This document shows, piece after piece, positions 48,745 through 60,351 of a stretch of DNA of 64,000 nucleotides; within the stretch, counting starts at the first letter, position 1, and each line of letters starts with the position of its first letter. The stretch is from positions 63,225,496 to 63,289,495 of the forward strand of contig CM043970.1 in assembly GCA_014529385.2 (NCBI GenBank), written 5' to 3'. Source of the stretch: Adiantum capillus-veneris (lineage: Eukaryota; Streptophyta; Polypodiopsida; Polypodiales; Pteridaceae). The translations under genes were made by a program, and so were the position numbers. Below the pieces are notes generated by a model. That model was given only the letters and a program-made list of their open reading frames with translations. It ran no database searches and had not been told where the DNA came from.

Positions 48745-50020
48745 TTACAGTGCTGCAAATGGATTGTGCAGAGGGACACTGGACCCCCCTCCTTTTGAAG
48801 GGGTGGAGGATGAATTAGATCCTTTCACCTCTAGTGTTCTGACGATTTGCAGCACTTTGGAGTCTCTTGCCATTGCCTTCACTCTTTTGGCTCTTTTCAG
48901 ACCAGGGACTCGGACAGCCGTCGGCGTTGTCACTGTCATAAATTTGGGGGTAGCAGCGGGAGTAATGATCCTATTATTATTGCCTGTACCTTCAAAAGCT
49001 CGTTGTATGGGAATCAATTCCTCCACCAACTTTTCCTGCATCTTCGTATCCATTTTCTCACATACCATCTCTCCTTCATTCTTCTCTGTATTTGTCCCGT
49101 GGTTATTGTCTCCCTGCTTCTCCAGCCCTCCCATCGGGGAATCCATTTTATTGGGGCCTATGCTGTCAGAGCTGCAATACCATTAGAATTCAAGGGGCAA
49201 TCCTTGGCGAAGTGACCAAAGTTGTTGCATTTAAAACATGCCCCAAAGTATGTTCCAAAGTTTAGCGGAATGGTAACAAGCCCATCTCCGACATTGATAA
49301 CCATGCTTTTAGGTGGCGTTTTAGACGCATCCCATCCTATACAAACCTCGTTTGAGGTTCTGTGAAGCCCTCTCTTGCTAGGTATAAATAAGGGAGTGAC
49401 CAGTTGGCTAGCAAGCATCCTGAGATTATCCCACAGCCAACTAGGCAGGTCCACAAACTCAACCCAGACCGGATGAAACACTTGCAAAGATTCAGCTAAG
49501 TCGAACACTGGCTCCCAAGGCACCACATACACCATAGTCCTATTAAATACTAGGGGCCCTTTTTCAAGGATCTTTCCACATTGGAGGCCTCTTTGAATCT
49601 TACTGAGCAAAAACCTTTAGGTAGGTAGGAAGTACTTTCAACTGCTCCTCCATGACCAAGAATTTGAGGGCCCTGAAGCCATTGGATCATCTTAAACTTG
49701 TTCGGGATTCTTCCACTGTTCCCAAATACAAGCGTCAGCTTAGCTTGTCTGGCTAGCTGTTTTTTTATAAGTGCTGGTGGAATCACTACGGTAATAGCCT
49801 CGGCAACCTGCACCTGCTGTGGAAAAGACTTTTTTAAAGCAGAGAAGGCTCGATCTACCAACCCGTCTTCTACCAGCCCACTGAATTCTGAAAGGACCAA
49901 GCCACCGCCTACATCCATTGGCACAACTAGCTCCATTTCGGACCTTTTCCCTACCACTAACATCTGTGAAAATTGTACAATGTCCTCACTTGCGACCAAA
50001 ACGTCGAGTTCCATTAGCAA
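48745..50020 (-). pseudogene. LINE ORF1 (Gag-like, DUF4283 and CCHC knuckle)
   Basis: The first piece (50020-49550) has LTLVFGNSGRIPNKFKMIQW, the second (49610-49158) FNRTMVYVVPWEPVFDLAES, VWVEFVDLPSWLW and, near its end, CFKCNNFGHFAKDC, a CCHC knuckle (about 49199-49240). VPWEP and W..F..LP are hallmarks of the DUF4283 family found in plant LINE and Gag-like proteins. A frameshift near 49570 separates the two. The last piece (49146-48745) is a polar region with the basic stretch LKRAKRVKAMARDSK. ORF1 proteins bind element RNA. Confidence 0.82.
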
Positions 50021-50100
50021 GTGTCGCGGATTTACACCACTCGGTTAAGCTGTGGATCTTGAAGGCACAAAAGCTCTATAAACCAAGTAGGTCCTCCCAA

Positions 50101-50780
50101 TAAAGGGGTGTAGTGACCTCCTCTCTTTCTTACACAAAAAGCTAATAATCGTTTAGGATAGGAATGCTAAGGTTTATTTCTAAAACTAAGGTATCAAGAG
50201 GGTAGCGACGATTATTTGCTAGGGCTAAATTGCAAAAATAATCGCGATTATTACGAAGCAAAAGTTGTTGCTGCCAATCTGACGAGATTCAGTAAAGGAC
50301 GAGCTCTCGACGAAGCTCTCGACGAGCCAAGGGTGTGTGAGTGTGTGTGTGTGGGTGTGTGCGCTATCAACTGCACTACGATGCCCAGCGCTGCCTTGCT
50401 ACGACCCTGTTCGCAACCTTGCAACTTGATGCCAACCTGCTCATGCTCACGTACCTGCTGTCAGCGATTCACTGCAACCCGATGCTCACCGCGGCACAAG
50501 ACGAGCTCTCGACGAGCCGGGGGTGTGTGAGTGTGTGTGTGTGCGCGCTATCGACTGCTCTATGTGTCCAGCGCTGCCTTGCTACTGGTAAAAGCTTCCA
50601 TTCGCCATATTCATTCGCTCGCCCATCTTCCTTACCTCTTCTCAACTATAGATTTTCAAAAAGCTGTGATATATATTCACACTTTTGTAGAGGTACCCCG
50701 CTCGTTCTCATCCCCCTCATTACAATAATCTTTGTTCTTACATCTTATTATGTTTTAGAAGGAGAACAAAGATGAGCACC
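50101..50780. repeat. Sequence upstream of the LINE with a 200-bp duplication and GT tracts
   Basis: GACGAGCTCTCGACG occurs at 50298 and 50500, each followed by GGGTGTGTGAGTGTGTGTG, CGCTATC and CCAGCGCTGCCTTGCTAC. The two frames over it (50216-50530, 50341-50775) show no domain. Confidence 0.7.
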
Positions 50781-52908
50781 AAGACTTGGTGACTAAAACA
50801 AGCAATAAAGATAAGGCTACGAAAATAACTCAAGCTAGTAACTTAATAAAGTGAAACATGCCTTAAATCTAGTAAACTCCAAAGATTTATAAAAATGAAG
50901 TGAACATGGGAACACCCAAGTTTGGAGTGTATTGCCTTGGGATGTAGGGTTGAGTAGAGAAGGTCTCCTTGCTTTGAGCATTCATTAGCTAGAGAAGAGA
51001 AGCGAGGGTGCGTTGAAGGAGCAATACAAAGTTAAAGAACGCTCATTTGAAGAGAAAGAGTTCTTTTGACAAGCAACATGGGCTAAGGTCAAGTGCTAAT
51101 CAAAAGGGTGATTGGGTTATAGTCTATAACAATAGTTTGGACAACCACTACACAACTATGTGCAAGATTTGGTTGTGGTTAAACATGTGAATTGGATGGT
51201 ACAGAGTTGAATGTTCCAATTGTAGGAAAACGTGTCAAATTGTACAAGAAGCGGGGTGCAGAGATTCATATTGAACTTTAAAGTTTGGATGCGTTCAAAG
51301 GCCAAGATCTGGACGATGAACATGATTTTTCGATGAAAATCCAGATTTGTTTGACTACTAAAGTTGGCACATTTTTGAGGATGTGTAGGATTAGAGGGGG
51401 TGAATGTCGTGCCACTTTTCAAGCACTGTGTGAAAAACCAAGTTCAAGATGCATTTTGGGGTTTTGCCTTCTTTATGGTTTATACCGCGGATCATTAAAG
51501 ATGGGAGTTTGTTGAAATGTATGCCAATTTTTTGGCCAAGCTTGCAATAAATAAAAAGGATTGATATTCTTGGTACAATAAATTGTGAAATGTGTGTGCT
51601 AGATACGATCAGAAGAATAAGGTCAGATATACTTTTTATTGAAAAACATCTAAACAATTGGGGCTCATCATTGCAGTTGTGTTGGATGTCTCCGGGTTCC
51701 AATTGGATTCAAAACGGGGACGATACAACTAATTTTTCTCAATTTTAGGGCTTTTTGAGGGTCCTAGTTGCATACCAAGCCAAATTTGGTTTTCTGAATA
51801 AGGTTACCAAGATCAGGAGTCGGTCGTGCATCCAATTTGGACTCCAGCTAAGTCACTTATGGTCAAAATATATTTTAAAGCTAACTTGTGGAATTTTAGA
51901 GATTCAACAAGAGCATGAGTGAGCCCATGGGCTGCCGTGTGTGCAGATAAAATCCCAAATGCTATTTTTGAGCTAAGATTTTTTGGATATATATTACTTG
52001 GTGTTGATCCGTGGGTCAACAATACGACATAACTCAACAAAGCCTTATTTTTTGAGAGTTATGAAATGCTACGGATTATGGTTAAAAATATCATTTGTAA
52101 TGAGTAGTTAGTCTAGTTGCAGAAGCCGGGGTGCAATGGAACTTTCAGATTGTAAATACAAAACCATTTGACCCTTTGAACTCTATTTTAGGTTTAACCT
52201 ATGGTAGCCTTAGTATATAAGGTACCTAGGTCATTTTGTAAGAGAGATTTTATCATAATCAAAGTTTTGAGTTGTTGTTGATTGTGTGTGAGAGAGAAAG
52301 CGTGAGCTTCATCTTGGCGCTACTTCGTGCTCGCTCATTGCATTGGAGATTCGACTGCACCATCATGATAGGCCGGCTCGGAGAGAGATGTGCTTCAATG
52401 CCAAGCATTCCACATAAAACGGAGCACGCACGTTCATGCATCTACGAGCTATTTGTGGTCGTAAGTATATTAAACACTGTCTGTTTTATGTATGCAAGAA
52501 TTCATTACATGGCAACATAAGCTACACATAGGTACTTATTTTCAATTTTGGGCACTTCCAAAATTCTACTCTGTCTTCGTACGCGTTTTTCATAGATGGG
52601 TCTAGAGTGAGGGTTTTGAGTGTAGAGACTTTGGGAGAGATGTATCCTAGTGAGGGGATTGTGTTCCTTAAGTTTCGTACGATTCTAGTATGATTTGGTG
52701 AGTTTCCTTCCGTTTGTGTGTATGTGGGTTGGGTGGTGCAGTTGAGAGCAGTGAGACTCTTGATTGTGGTTTAGTTAGACTTCCAGAGTATGTGGGATGG
52801 TCTCAGCTTGACAAGCTAAAGAGATTGCATCCACGCGCCTATCGTGTCATCTGTGTCCTTGATTGACATTATGTTGATCTAGATAGTGTTGCATGCACTT
52901 TGCAATAC
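50781..52908 (+). other. Probable LTR sequence upstream of a primer-binding site
   Basis: No gene. A TATA-like AGTATATAAGG lies at about 52211-52221 and CA at 52903-52904 is close to the primer-binding site at 52909. This would make at least the right part an LTR. The left LTR boundary cannot be set because no second copy is in the window. Confidence 0.4.
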
Positions 52909-52926
52909 TGGTGCCGTTGCCGGGGA
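52909..52926 (+). other. Primer-binding site, Athila/Tat type
   Basis: TGGTGCCGTTGCCGGGGA differs by one base from TGGCGCCGTTGCCGGGGA and resembles the site at 19245-19262. Confidence 0.75.
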
Positions 52927-52932
52927 CACAAG

Positions 52933-53270
52933 GACTTGAGTAGGTAATCCTACTAGCACTCGTGTGATGGTTGCTTGCTTTAGTTTTTGCTAAAGAAAAC
53001 ATTTTTCTTAAGTGGATCTGGAAGAGGATATTCCGAGATCAAGTGGATAGCCAAGAAGCGTGTGTCTTGCCGAGGGTCTGCGACTAGGTAAATTTAGTTA
53101 CGACTTGAGTAGGTAATCCTACTACCACTCGTGTGATGGTTGCTTGCTTTAGTTTTGGCTAAAGAAAACATTTTTCTTAAGTGGATCTGGAAGAGGATAT
53201 TCCGAGATCAAGTGGATAGCCAAGAAGCGTGTGTCTTGCCGAGGGTCTGTGACTAGGTAGATTTAGTTAG
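52933..53270 (+). repeat. 169-bp tandem duplication just after the primer-binding site
   Basis: GACTTGAGTAGGTAATCCTA begins units at 52933 and 53102. The units are almost identical (for example TAGCACTCG / TACCACTCG), so the duplication is young relative to the surrounding decay. Confidence 0.93.
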
Positions 53271-53631
53271 GATTTGTAGTATTCTTGTAGAATAGAGTAG
53301 TTATTGGTGGTCAAGTGTTTTGTGAGGTGGTAAAAATGTTTGTTAGTCTGTGTGTGGTAGTGAAGCGTTTTTCTACTCATAAATGTAAAACCCTATATGA
53401 TGTGTAGGAGTAGCTTTAGGTAAGTGATCAGATTTTGATCTAGTGCTGTTCATCATTGATTTATTTGCTTAAGTGCTTGTTTGCATTCATAATCTCTAAA
53501 AAGTTGATTTTGAGAGTAAAGATGCAATAAACAGCTTTTTGTTGAGATATTTTCATGACTAATTGATGTTGTGCATATAAGAGGGCATGTGCAAGAGTTT
53601 TGTGTGGAAAAACTAAAATTTTGTAAACTTG

Positions 53632-54209
53632 GACATCATACTCATATGATGTCTCAAGAGGCATTTGGACACCAAATTTGACAAATTTGATTGTACAAGA
53701 ATGTTTAAAAGGAGTGTTTTACCCTAGGTACACACTAAGACTAGAGTTTTGACCAACTCTTAACACCCAAAAGACAAAAGAGGGAGTGTTGGAAATGGGA
53801 AAAAGAGAAACTTGTGATTTTGAGTATATATTTGCATGAAAATTGGTAAAAGTTCTTGAAAACCAGTGCTAGAGACTTGGGGACCAAAAATTCATCAGCA
53901 GACATCACATACGTATGATGTCTGAAGGGTAATTCTGGCAACCAAAATGAATTTTTGATGCTTTTGACTTCACATGCATGTTGTATTGAGCAGACACATT
54001 AAATTTCACTTCATTTGGACATATAGATTGAGAATTGGAGGGATTTTACTTTTTTCAGGGGATTTCCTTGTCAAAAAGTGGTTATTTTGTGCACTTTTGA
54101 TTTCCAAAATTTGATGTGAGCACATAATCAGGATCTACATACCAAGGGGAACCTTGGGTTGAAACAGAAGTCCATTTTGACCACATAGACATCATACGTG
54201 TATGATGTC
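53632..54209. repeat. Three spaced palindromes of one type
   Basis: GACATCATA-4-TATGATGTC (53632-53653), GACATCA-8-TGATGTC (53901-53922) and GACATCATAC-2-GTATGATGTC (54188-54209). Spacing is 269 and 287 bp. All three are followed by T plus a purine-rich GAAGGG/CAAGAGG/TAGAGG word. They lie in the leader region after the primer-binding site. Confidence 0.85.
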
Positions 54210-55157
54210 TTAGAGGCCAAATTTTGGGTCAAAAGATACATCTGAGTGCACCCTTGTGATCTAGAGCATTTAGAAAGCAAATAGGCCAAATTTCATTGAA
54301 TTTGAAGCATTTTTGGGGTTGTAAAGAACACAGGACGGTGTCTTGAATCTTCGCTCCCATGCTAAGAAAGATACCAGAAAGATGCACGCCAAGCTTATTG
54401 AAGCCTACATATTTATTGAGGAGTGATTAGGGCTTGTTAACAAGCCAAGTTTAATGCTAAATGTATGCCAGATGCGGCTCTAAAGGGCCAGCAGATACCT
54501 TGATGATGGTAAAATGTAGTATGCTTGAGGTGAGCACAAATGGAAGTTAATGATCTAGAATTGTAGTGCTTGAAGTGATCTACTGGCTTGTCTTTACAGC
54601 TTGTCGATTGGAGCTATGGTGAAAAAGTTATGGCAGGTTGAAGTTTGAGTCAATTGCAGATCCGTACCGTATTGGGCAACTACAGATGAGGGGAAAAAAA
54701 TGAAGTGAATGCATGGGATTGAAGTGCTCACTTTGTGGAGCACGTTGGTCTTTTTAGATCAGTGATCAGAGTTACGATTACCAAGATATCCCCATATTAA
54801 GTTTCATCACGGGCTAGTTCCGTACCAGCCTGTTGAGCCTTGGTCGCGGTCTGCCATTTGGGAATTTTATAGCTTCATCAGGGTTTGTATGCGTTCTATG
54901 TAGCTTGAGAAGTCTACAGGAATTTATGGCTCGTGAGATAGAGTCCGAATTGATGAGATAATACCGCTTGAGACCGGTGTCAGTTGCCAGCACTGATGAG
55001 TTGGATGAATTTTTGGCATTATTCAAGACACTGATATGAGCAAGGAAATTCAAGACGTTATTGTCATTTCGGGGCTGCCAGATGTTGATACGGTTGTGGA
55101 AAATAAGCTTAGTGAATTTTTAACCGAATGCAAAGGGAATGCCTTTTTGAAAATGCA
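54210..55157. other. Unassigned sequence
   Basis: Short frames only; one minus-strand frame 55053-54814 of 79 codons without a domain. Confidence 0.45.
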
Positions 55158-55437
55158 ATCACCTATACCTGCATGTTAAAGGCCTGTGGCACTATCCGAG
55201 AAATCGAAATGGTAGCAAAATTCATGATGATATTGTTAGTCAAGGAATGTTGGAGGAAGATTTCATGCTTGACAGTACCTTGATTGAATGTGCAATGCAA
55301 GAAGGCTTGGCTAACCATGCCGTGCTCAACAATGCCTTGGTTGTTTTGCATGCAAAAATATGGTGCCCTTATGATTTGAAGGACCAAAGGCCGCCCAAGG
55401 CAAGGGGCCTTAGGGCCACCCAATTGGACCAAGTGTG
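55158..55437 (+). pseudogene. PPR protein fragment
   Basis: The frame from 55158 reads ITYTCMLKACGTIREIEMV, typical of a PPR motif in plant P-L-S type proteins (FTY.CILKAC). After one shift near 55225 it continues KIHDDIVSQGMLEEDF and DSTLIECAMQEGLAN, in the place where such proteins read GSTL(I/V)DMYAKCG. Identity is by pattern memory only. PPR proteins bind organellar RNA. Here one to two motifs remain, with a frameshift and no start or end; the rest (to 55437) is not PPR-like. Confidence 0.6.
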
Positions 55438-55882
55438 AGGGCGCCCATTGTGGCATTAAGTGGGAAAAGAAAAAACAAAAGGAAGAGATGGCGCAAGCAA
55501 AAAACGCAGGAGTACGGGAGAGAAGAGGCATGCATAGCATGCACTAGAGACGTTAGATGATCACCTTGAAGAAGCAAAAAATTCCCAGCTTGCCATGGCA
55601 CACATATTCGTTCATGGTCCCATCCAAAATGGCGCACCTCTTCCCCCAGCTTTCCATATCATCAGACGGCTTGTCACGCTGCCGTGACAACCAAGTCGGG
55701 GGGGGGGGGAGATAAAGAAAGATTTTTTTCTTTTGCAGTGGGAAAAAGAAGCATCAACGAGGGCAAGGGAGGAGGATTACAGGGGCATGAATGAAAGAGG
55801 AAGGTGGGGAATTTGTAGAACGAAGGAGGGGAAGAAATAAAGGCTTCGGAAGGGCTTTCTTGCTTGATCGAGGAAGGCACGA

Positions 55883-55935
<53 letters not shown>

Positions 55936-56480
55936 AGAGAAGAGGCACAAGCAAACAAGAAGAGAGCTTGAAGTGGGGAAAGAGGGGAACAAATAAGAGG
56001 GTTGTGCAACATTAAAAAAACAAAGGGCCAAGATAGTTTGAGAGCATGGAATTAAGCAGTTTTCTCTCTCGTTCTCGGATAAGCAAGGAGAAGGGAGGAT
56101 AACTTGAGAAGTCGGAGGAGAAGAAGGCAGTTTCTCTCTCGTGCATGAGACGCTCTCTTGTTCTTGTTCTCTAACGACCAAGCAAGGAGACGTTCTCTCT
56201 CTCTCTCTCTTCCGTACATGAGAATTATAGCGGCCAAGCAAGGGTTAAGGCAATCGGAGCAAGTCGAGTAGACGAGAAAGACAAATCTTGTGAGCAACAA
56301 TTGAGCCAGTGCAAAGCACATAGAGTAGGAAGCTGCAGAACATTTGACAATAATTGAAGCATGAAGATTGAGGCAGTGAGCAGAATTAAAGTTTGGAGAA
56401 TTCAAGGGACAGTTGAAGCAGGTAAAGCGACAAGCAAAAATTTCCTTCACCGTCATCAGTCCAAAGATTGATTAATCATC
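55438..56480. other. Unassigned sequence with (CT)n at 55883-55931
   Basis: Minus-strand frames of 112-154 codons are driven by the CT tract and related words. No domain is seen. Confidence 0.55.
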
Positions 56481-56598
56481 TTATCAAGCCTCGTTGTCGT
56501 TAACGGCTTGCTTAATCTGTAAAGGGATCTTAAACTCATATTTACTAGTTGATCCAAGTGTTGGTGCTGCTAACATCCCACCTTGGCTACCAATAACA

Positions 56599-56614
56599 TT
56601 GTACTCAGAGCTTG
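56599..56614 (+). other. Degenerate initiator-Met-type primer-binding site
   Basis: TTGTACTCAGAGCTTG resembles TGGTATCAGAGCTTG, the primer-binding site common in plant Ty1/copia elements. It is imperfect. Confidence 0.4.
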
Positions 56615-57481
56615 ATTGATTAATTGAAGATTACGATGATTGCCATAGCCATTTGTACTTGTTGTTCTTATTCTCTCTCACACCTCTCATAGCCAAAGGC
56701 CCGGCGTCTTCTCAACTCACGTTTTGAACACATATCCCCTGAAATCTTTGGTGAAACCGAGGAGAAACCGAGCCGGGGTGGGAGGTTAAGATGTAGATGC
56801 CATAACAGTTGAAGCGTTTTATGGACGATTTCAATTCTAATCGATTTGATAAAACTCTAGCAGTTGTAGATTTGCCAGAAGTGATGGAATTAGTTCAGGG
56901 ATGTCTGCAAGAAGCAAAAGCCATGCAGATAAAAAAGTAGTGTTACGAGACTGGGCACTCTCTTGTTGTAGTGGTTAGCTGCAATTGGGATAGCTGGCGT
57001 AATGGTTAATTATATGTTGTCTATTTATTTTTCTAATTGAGTTGATGATGATGATTTGGTAGACCAAAATGCAGGGAGTTGATGAAGAGGTGCTGGCAAT
57101 TACTCTTAGCCATTTTATATTCGCACAATATTTTAGAATTTCATTTCAATAAGCCACTATGGCTCTGTAAATAATTATAGTGGAAACTCCCCTTATGGGT
57201 CATGCAAGAACTAATGAGCTTCACTCATTTACAAAAGTGAAGTGGTTGTAAAAGAGGGGCCTCAATTTTTGGCACCTTAAAATAAAAAATAATATAGTAA
57301 ATACCAACTCCACAAGAGAGGTGTCGTGGAGTTTGGGGCTAGATTTAGGCCTTTCTCTTACAGATTCTCTTCTCTACTCTCTTATGATATGTTCTATTTG
57401 TTGTGTACTCTCTAATCAAGTCTCCATCCCTTACAATTCTCTTACATACTAGTCTTACAAGATTGTATATGTCAATTCTAT

Positions 57482-57482
57482 G

Positions 57483-57521
<39 letters not shown>

Positions 57522-57550
57522 ATAGTCTAGGTGTGTGTGTGTGTGTGTGC
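57482..57550. repeat. (GT)n microsatellites
   Basis: Two GT tracts (about 57484-57520 and 57531-57549) separated by CATAGTCTAG. Confidence 0.95.
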
Positions 57551-57644
57551 TTGGAAATTGGGAAAAGAAGTGGACAGGTTGATGGTGATGTTTGTGAGCA
57601 TGGTTGAATAGCTTAATCATTCAATTCCCCCTCTTCTCCCAACA

Positions 57645-57660
57645 ACGGTATTAGAGCGAA
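57645..57660 (+). other. Initiator-Met-type primer-binding site after a probable LTR end
   Basis: CTTCTCCCAACA ends at 57644 and is followed by ACGGTATTAGAGCGAA, near TGGTATCAGAGC. An LTR ending in CA directly before such a site is typical of plant Ty1/copia elements. A short frame from ATG 57684 (MQTRRFDLDNQEAM) could be a gag start but ends after about 30 codons. Confidence 0.55.
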
Positions 57661-58893
57661 GGTTCCGTTCACGTGGAGTAATTATGCAAACAAGAAGATT
57701 CGATCTCGACAACCAAGAAGCTATGGTTACAAAAGCCGAGGTACATTTAGAATTTTTGATGCAAATTCTCATTTAAGAATTGTAGAATTCGAGCAAGGAT
57801 CAAGGAAATCTAGATCGACAATACTTCAAAATCGACAAAGCTCTCAAATCTTGCCACGAAGAATCGAAGGTTGAAGAAAAGAAGGAAAAGCGGAAGAAGA
57901 AGCAAGCTGACAAGCATGCAAGGGAATAGACCGAAAAGTTTAGCCCAAAAACTGTCTCTTAACACTACTCCAAACTTTGAAAACTGCCTTTAGCCAAGTT
58001 TGCATGGGAAGCAACACTTGCCGCTGAAAAGCTTCTCTATCGACCTCCTCAAAAACGCTCAGAATTGCCATCAAACTGGACGCCCTTGCTGTGTGAGTAC
58101 TTTTGCCTCCTTGCACGCGAGCCTTAAAGGCACCATCGACCACCACCTTCCCAAGTCCTACTCGCCACTGTCGTTCTCTGAGTCTGCGCGCTGCCATGCA
58201 TTGCATTTCACACTTTTGTTTACAAAAGTAAGGGCCTTAATTAAAAGAAGAATTTGGCCGGTCGCCCACTGCAGTTTCAATTCCACTTTTAAATTTAACT
58301 TCTTTATAGCCTCAAGTGGGCAGTCATACCTCCCTATTGGTCGGCGGCCGAAAGTTCAAAGCAACCAACTGAAGACGAAGATAAATACATTTTGATTATT
58401 TGATTGGCCTTCCGTAGCACTTGATATTGCCTAGTCACCCTTAATTACGATCGATTATCTTTTATCGCTTTTATTTCAAAGTCTTTCGAGAATCACATCC
58501 CGAGATTGAAGCAGGCGGTGATAAAAGGCCGCGCATCATTAGTGACTATTCGCTATGGCAGCAGGGAGCGGATAGGGCAGTGACCATAACATAAAATTGT
58601 CAAGTGTATTATGATTTTGGGATACGGGAGATCGGACGCCATGAAATTCGACCGACTTGCAGACACATCGTCGGACCGCTCACTTTTCCAGCAATTTCCT
58701 AGCGCATCGCCATTCCGAACTGGACGCCGCCGCAATTTCTCAGCTAAGTACATTAAATTTCTGTTATTTATTTTACTCTTATAGTCTGCATATTGCATCT
58801 GTAAATATCACCAAATAGCCCTTTTAAGCATTACCATTTTAAAAATTTAAAAGAAAAAGAGAGAAAAAATATATATAAAAAAAACATGCAATC
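57661..58893. other. Unassigned sequence between the copia-type relic and the next gypsy element
   Basis: Frames at 57940-58206 (minus) and 58000-58395 (plus) overlap and show no domain. Confidence 0.45.
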
Positions 58894-59987
58894 ATGGGAC
58901 ACCTTCCTCAGGCTCCCACGATTGCTGAACAACTTCTAAATCTGCAACAATCCCTCACATATGAACACATGAAAAGGCAAGAACTTGAAGATAAATTATT
59001 GCATTCTGCACGCACCGAATCTGCACCGGCACCCAAGAAAATAAAATTAGCAGAAAAGCCTTCACTTTCAAGAATTTTGATGGCAGTAAAGATGCTAGCA
59101 TGGTTCTAGCATGGGTTAGTCAGCTAGATGACTATTTTTCATGACGAAGACTTTCCCGAGCGTGAAATGGTAAAATGTGCATCAAATCATCTCACTAGCA
59201 ATGCTGCATTGTGGTGGATCTCCACCAAACAGCATGGGAAAAGACCACATACTTGGCATGCATTTAAAAAAGTGTTTTTATTCCAATTTTTGCCCACACA
59301 GTACAAAGCTAAAGCATGATGTCAATGGGATTTAATTCGACAGGGTCAAAATGAAGAAGTACAGGTTACACTGATTGTTTTTGGAATTGTTTAATTCAAT
59401 TGCAAGCTATTGAGTATGTTAATCGCAGGAAATTGAAGCGTAAATACATATCAGGCTTAGCCCTACAAATTGGTGCTGAGGTAGATATGTTTGAACCAAA
59501 TTCTCTATCAAAGGCTATCAATTTGTCTCTTAATGCAAAAAAAGAAGAAAGGTGGACAACCCTCTCAGACTGACCAAATTGCTAAGACTAACGGTAACAA
59601 GAGACCTCCTTTTTCTACTAGCTTTGATAGAAACAAACATCAAAGCCGTACCTTTTTCAAGAGATGCAGATTTGACAATTCTCCTACAATTGCTCAACCT
59701 CATAGAAGCAACAACAACAACAACACGCAGCAACGAGGCAACCAAAATTCTTTCAATCAACATCCTACTCCAAATTCTAATGGTAACAAAAAGGTGAAGT
59801 GTTTTAAATGTTTTCAGTATGGTCACTATGTAGATAAGTGCCCAAATGGTCCTACTAACGGCAATGGTCAATCCAATGTCCACTCCAATAAGGTCAACAG
59901 AAATTCGATCAAAATCCGTTCAACAGCAACCGCCCCAATGGAGCTACTCTTAACCTCATCAAAGATGCTACTCCCGACGACAATGAA
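58894..59987 (+). pseudogene. Gag of the truncated gypsy element
   Basis: It starts MGHLPQAPTIAEQLLNLQQS with a short helical, charged part. After shifts the capsid region reads CASNHLTSNAALWWISTKQ, HTWHAFKKVFLFQFLP and INLSLNAKK. A basic N/Q-rich linker follows, then CFKCFQYGHYVDKC, a CCHC knuckle (about 59809-59850). Stops separate the pieces (for example 59107, 59317). Confidence 0.85.
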
Positions 59988-60341
59988 GTGGAAGCTAATT
60001 ACAGTGAGGGATATGATCCTAATTATGATAACGATGACAACCCATCTTCAGGTACTCTTATATCTCCTCACACTTTGTTTAAAGTGCAAGTCTCTAGTAA
60101 GGGTGAAAGTGTCACCATTCTGTTAGATGATGGTAGTAGCCATGATTTCATTTCTACACGCTTGGCACAACAACTATCTCTCTTTGCAATCTCATCACCT
60201 CACAAAGTCAAAACTATTTTTAATAACCAATGTTTTAATTGTAAAACCAAAGTCCCTATTAAAGTTTGTATTGGTGAATTTACACAAGCACGTACATTTT
60301 TGCTGATAACACCACACATGATGAATTTCTCTCACAATTAA
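59988..60341 (+). pseudogene. Protease of the truncated gypsy element
   Basis: VTILLDDGSSHDFISTRLAQ corresponds to the catalytic loop, usually (L/I)(V/I)DSG(A/S)(T/S)HNF(I/V)S. The residue after the catalytic D is D where S or T is usual. The frame ends in TAA soon after, before the second protease block is complete. Confidence 0.75.
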
Positions 60342-60351
60342 AGCTTGTTTC

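Larger units (their letters stand above)
44484..50100 (-). mobile_element. L1-type LINE retrotransposon, minus strand, decayed
   Basis: In transcription order: ORF1 with a DUF4283-like part and one CCHC knuckle (50020 to about 48745), then ORF2 with an AP-type endonuclease (from about 48620), reverse transcriptase with FADD (46391-46402) and a zf-RVT-type end (45154-44660). This order and the zf-RVT tail are typical of plant L1-clade LINEs. The 3' end is uncertain; a T run on the plus strand at about 44487-44494 could be a short poly(A) remnant. The 5' end is somewhere at 50020-50200. No target-site duplication was found. Confidence 0.85.

Noticed and set aside
48698-49215. Plus-strand frames of 122-162 codons
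   Set aside because: They are antisense shadows of the LINE ORF1.
57940-58395. Gene on either strand (88 and 131 codons)
   Set aside because: Two overlapping frames, no domain, no supporting context.
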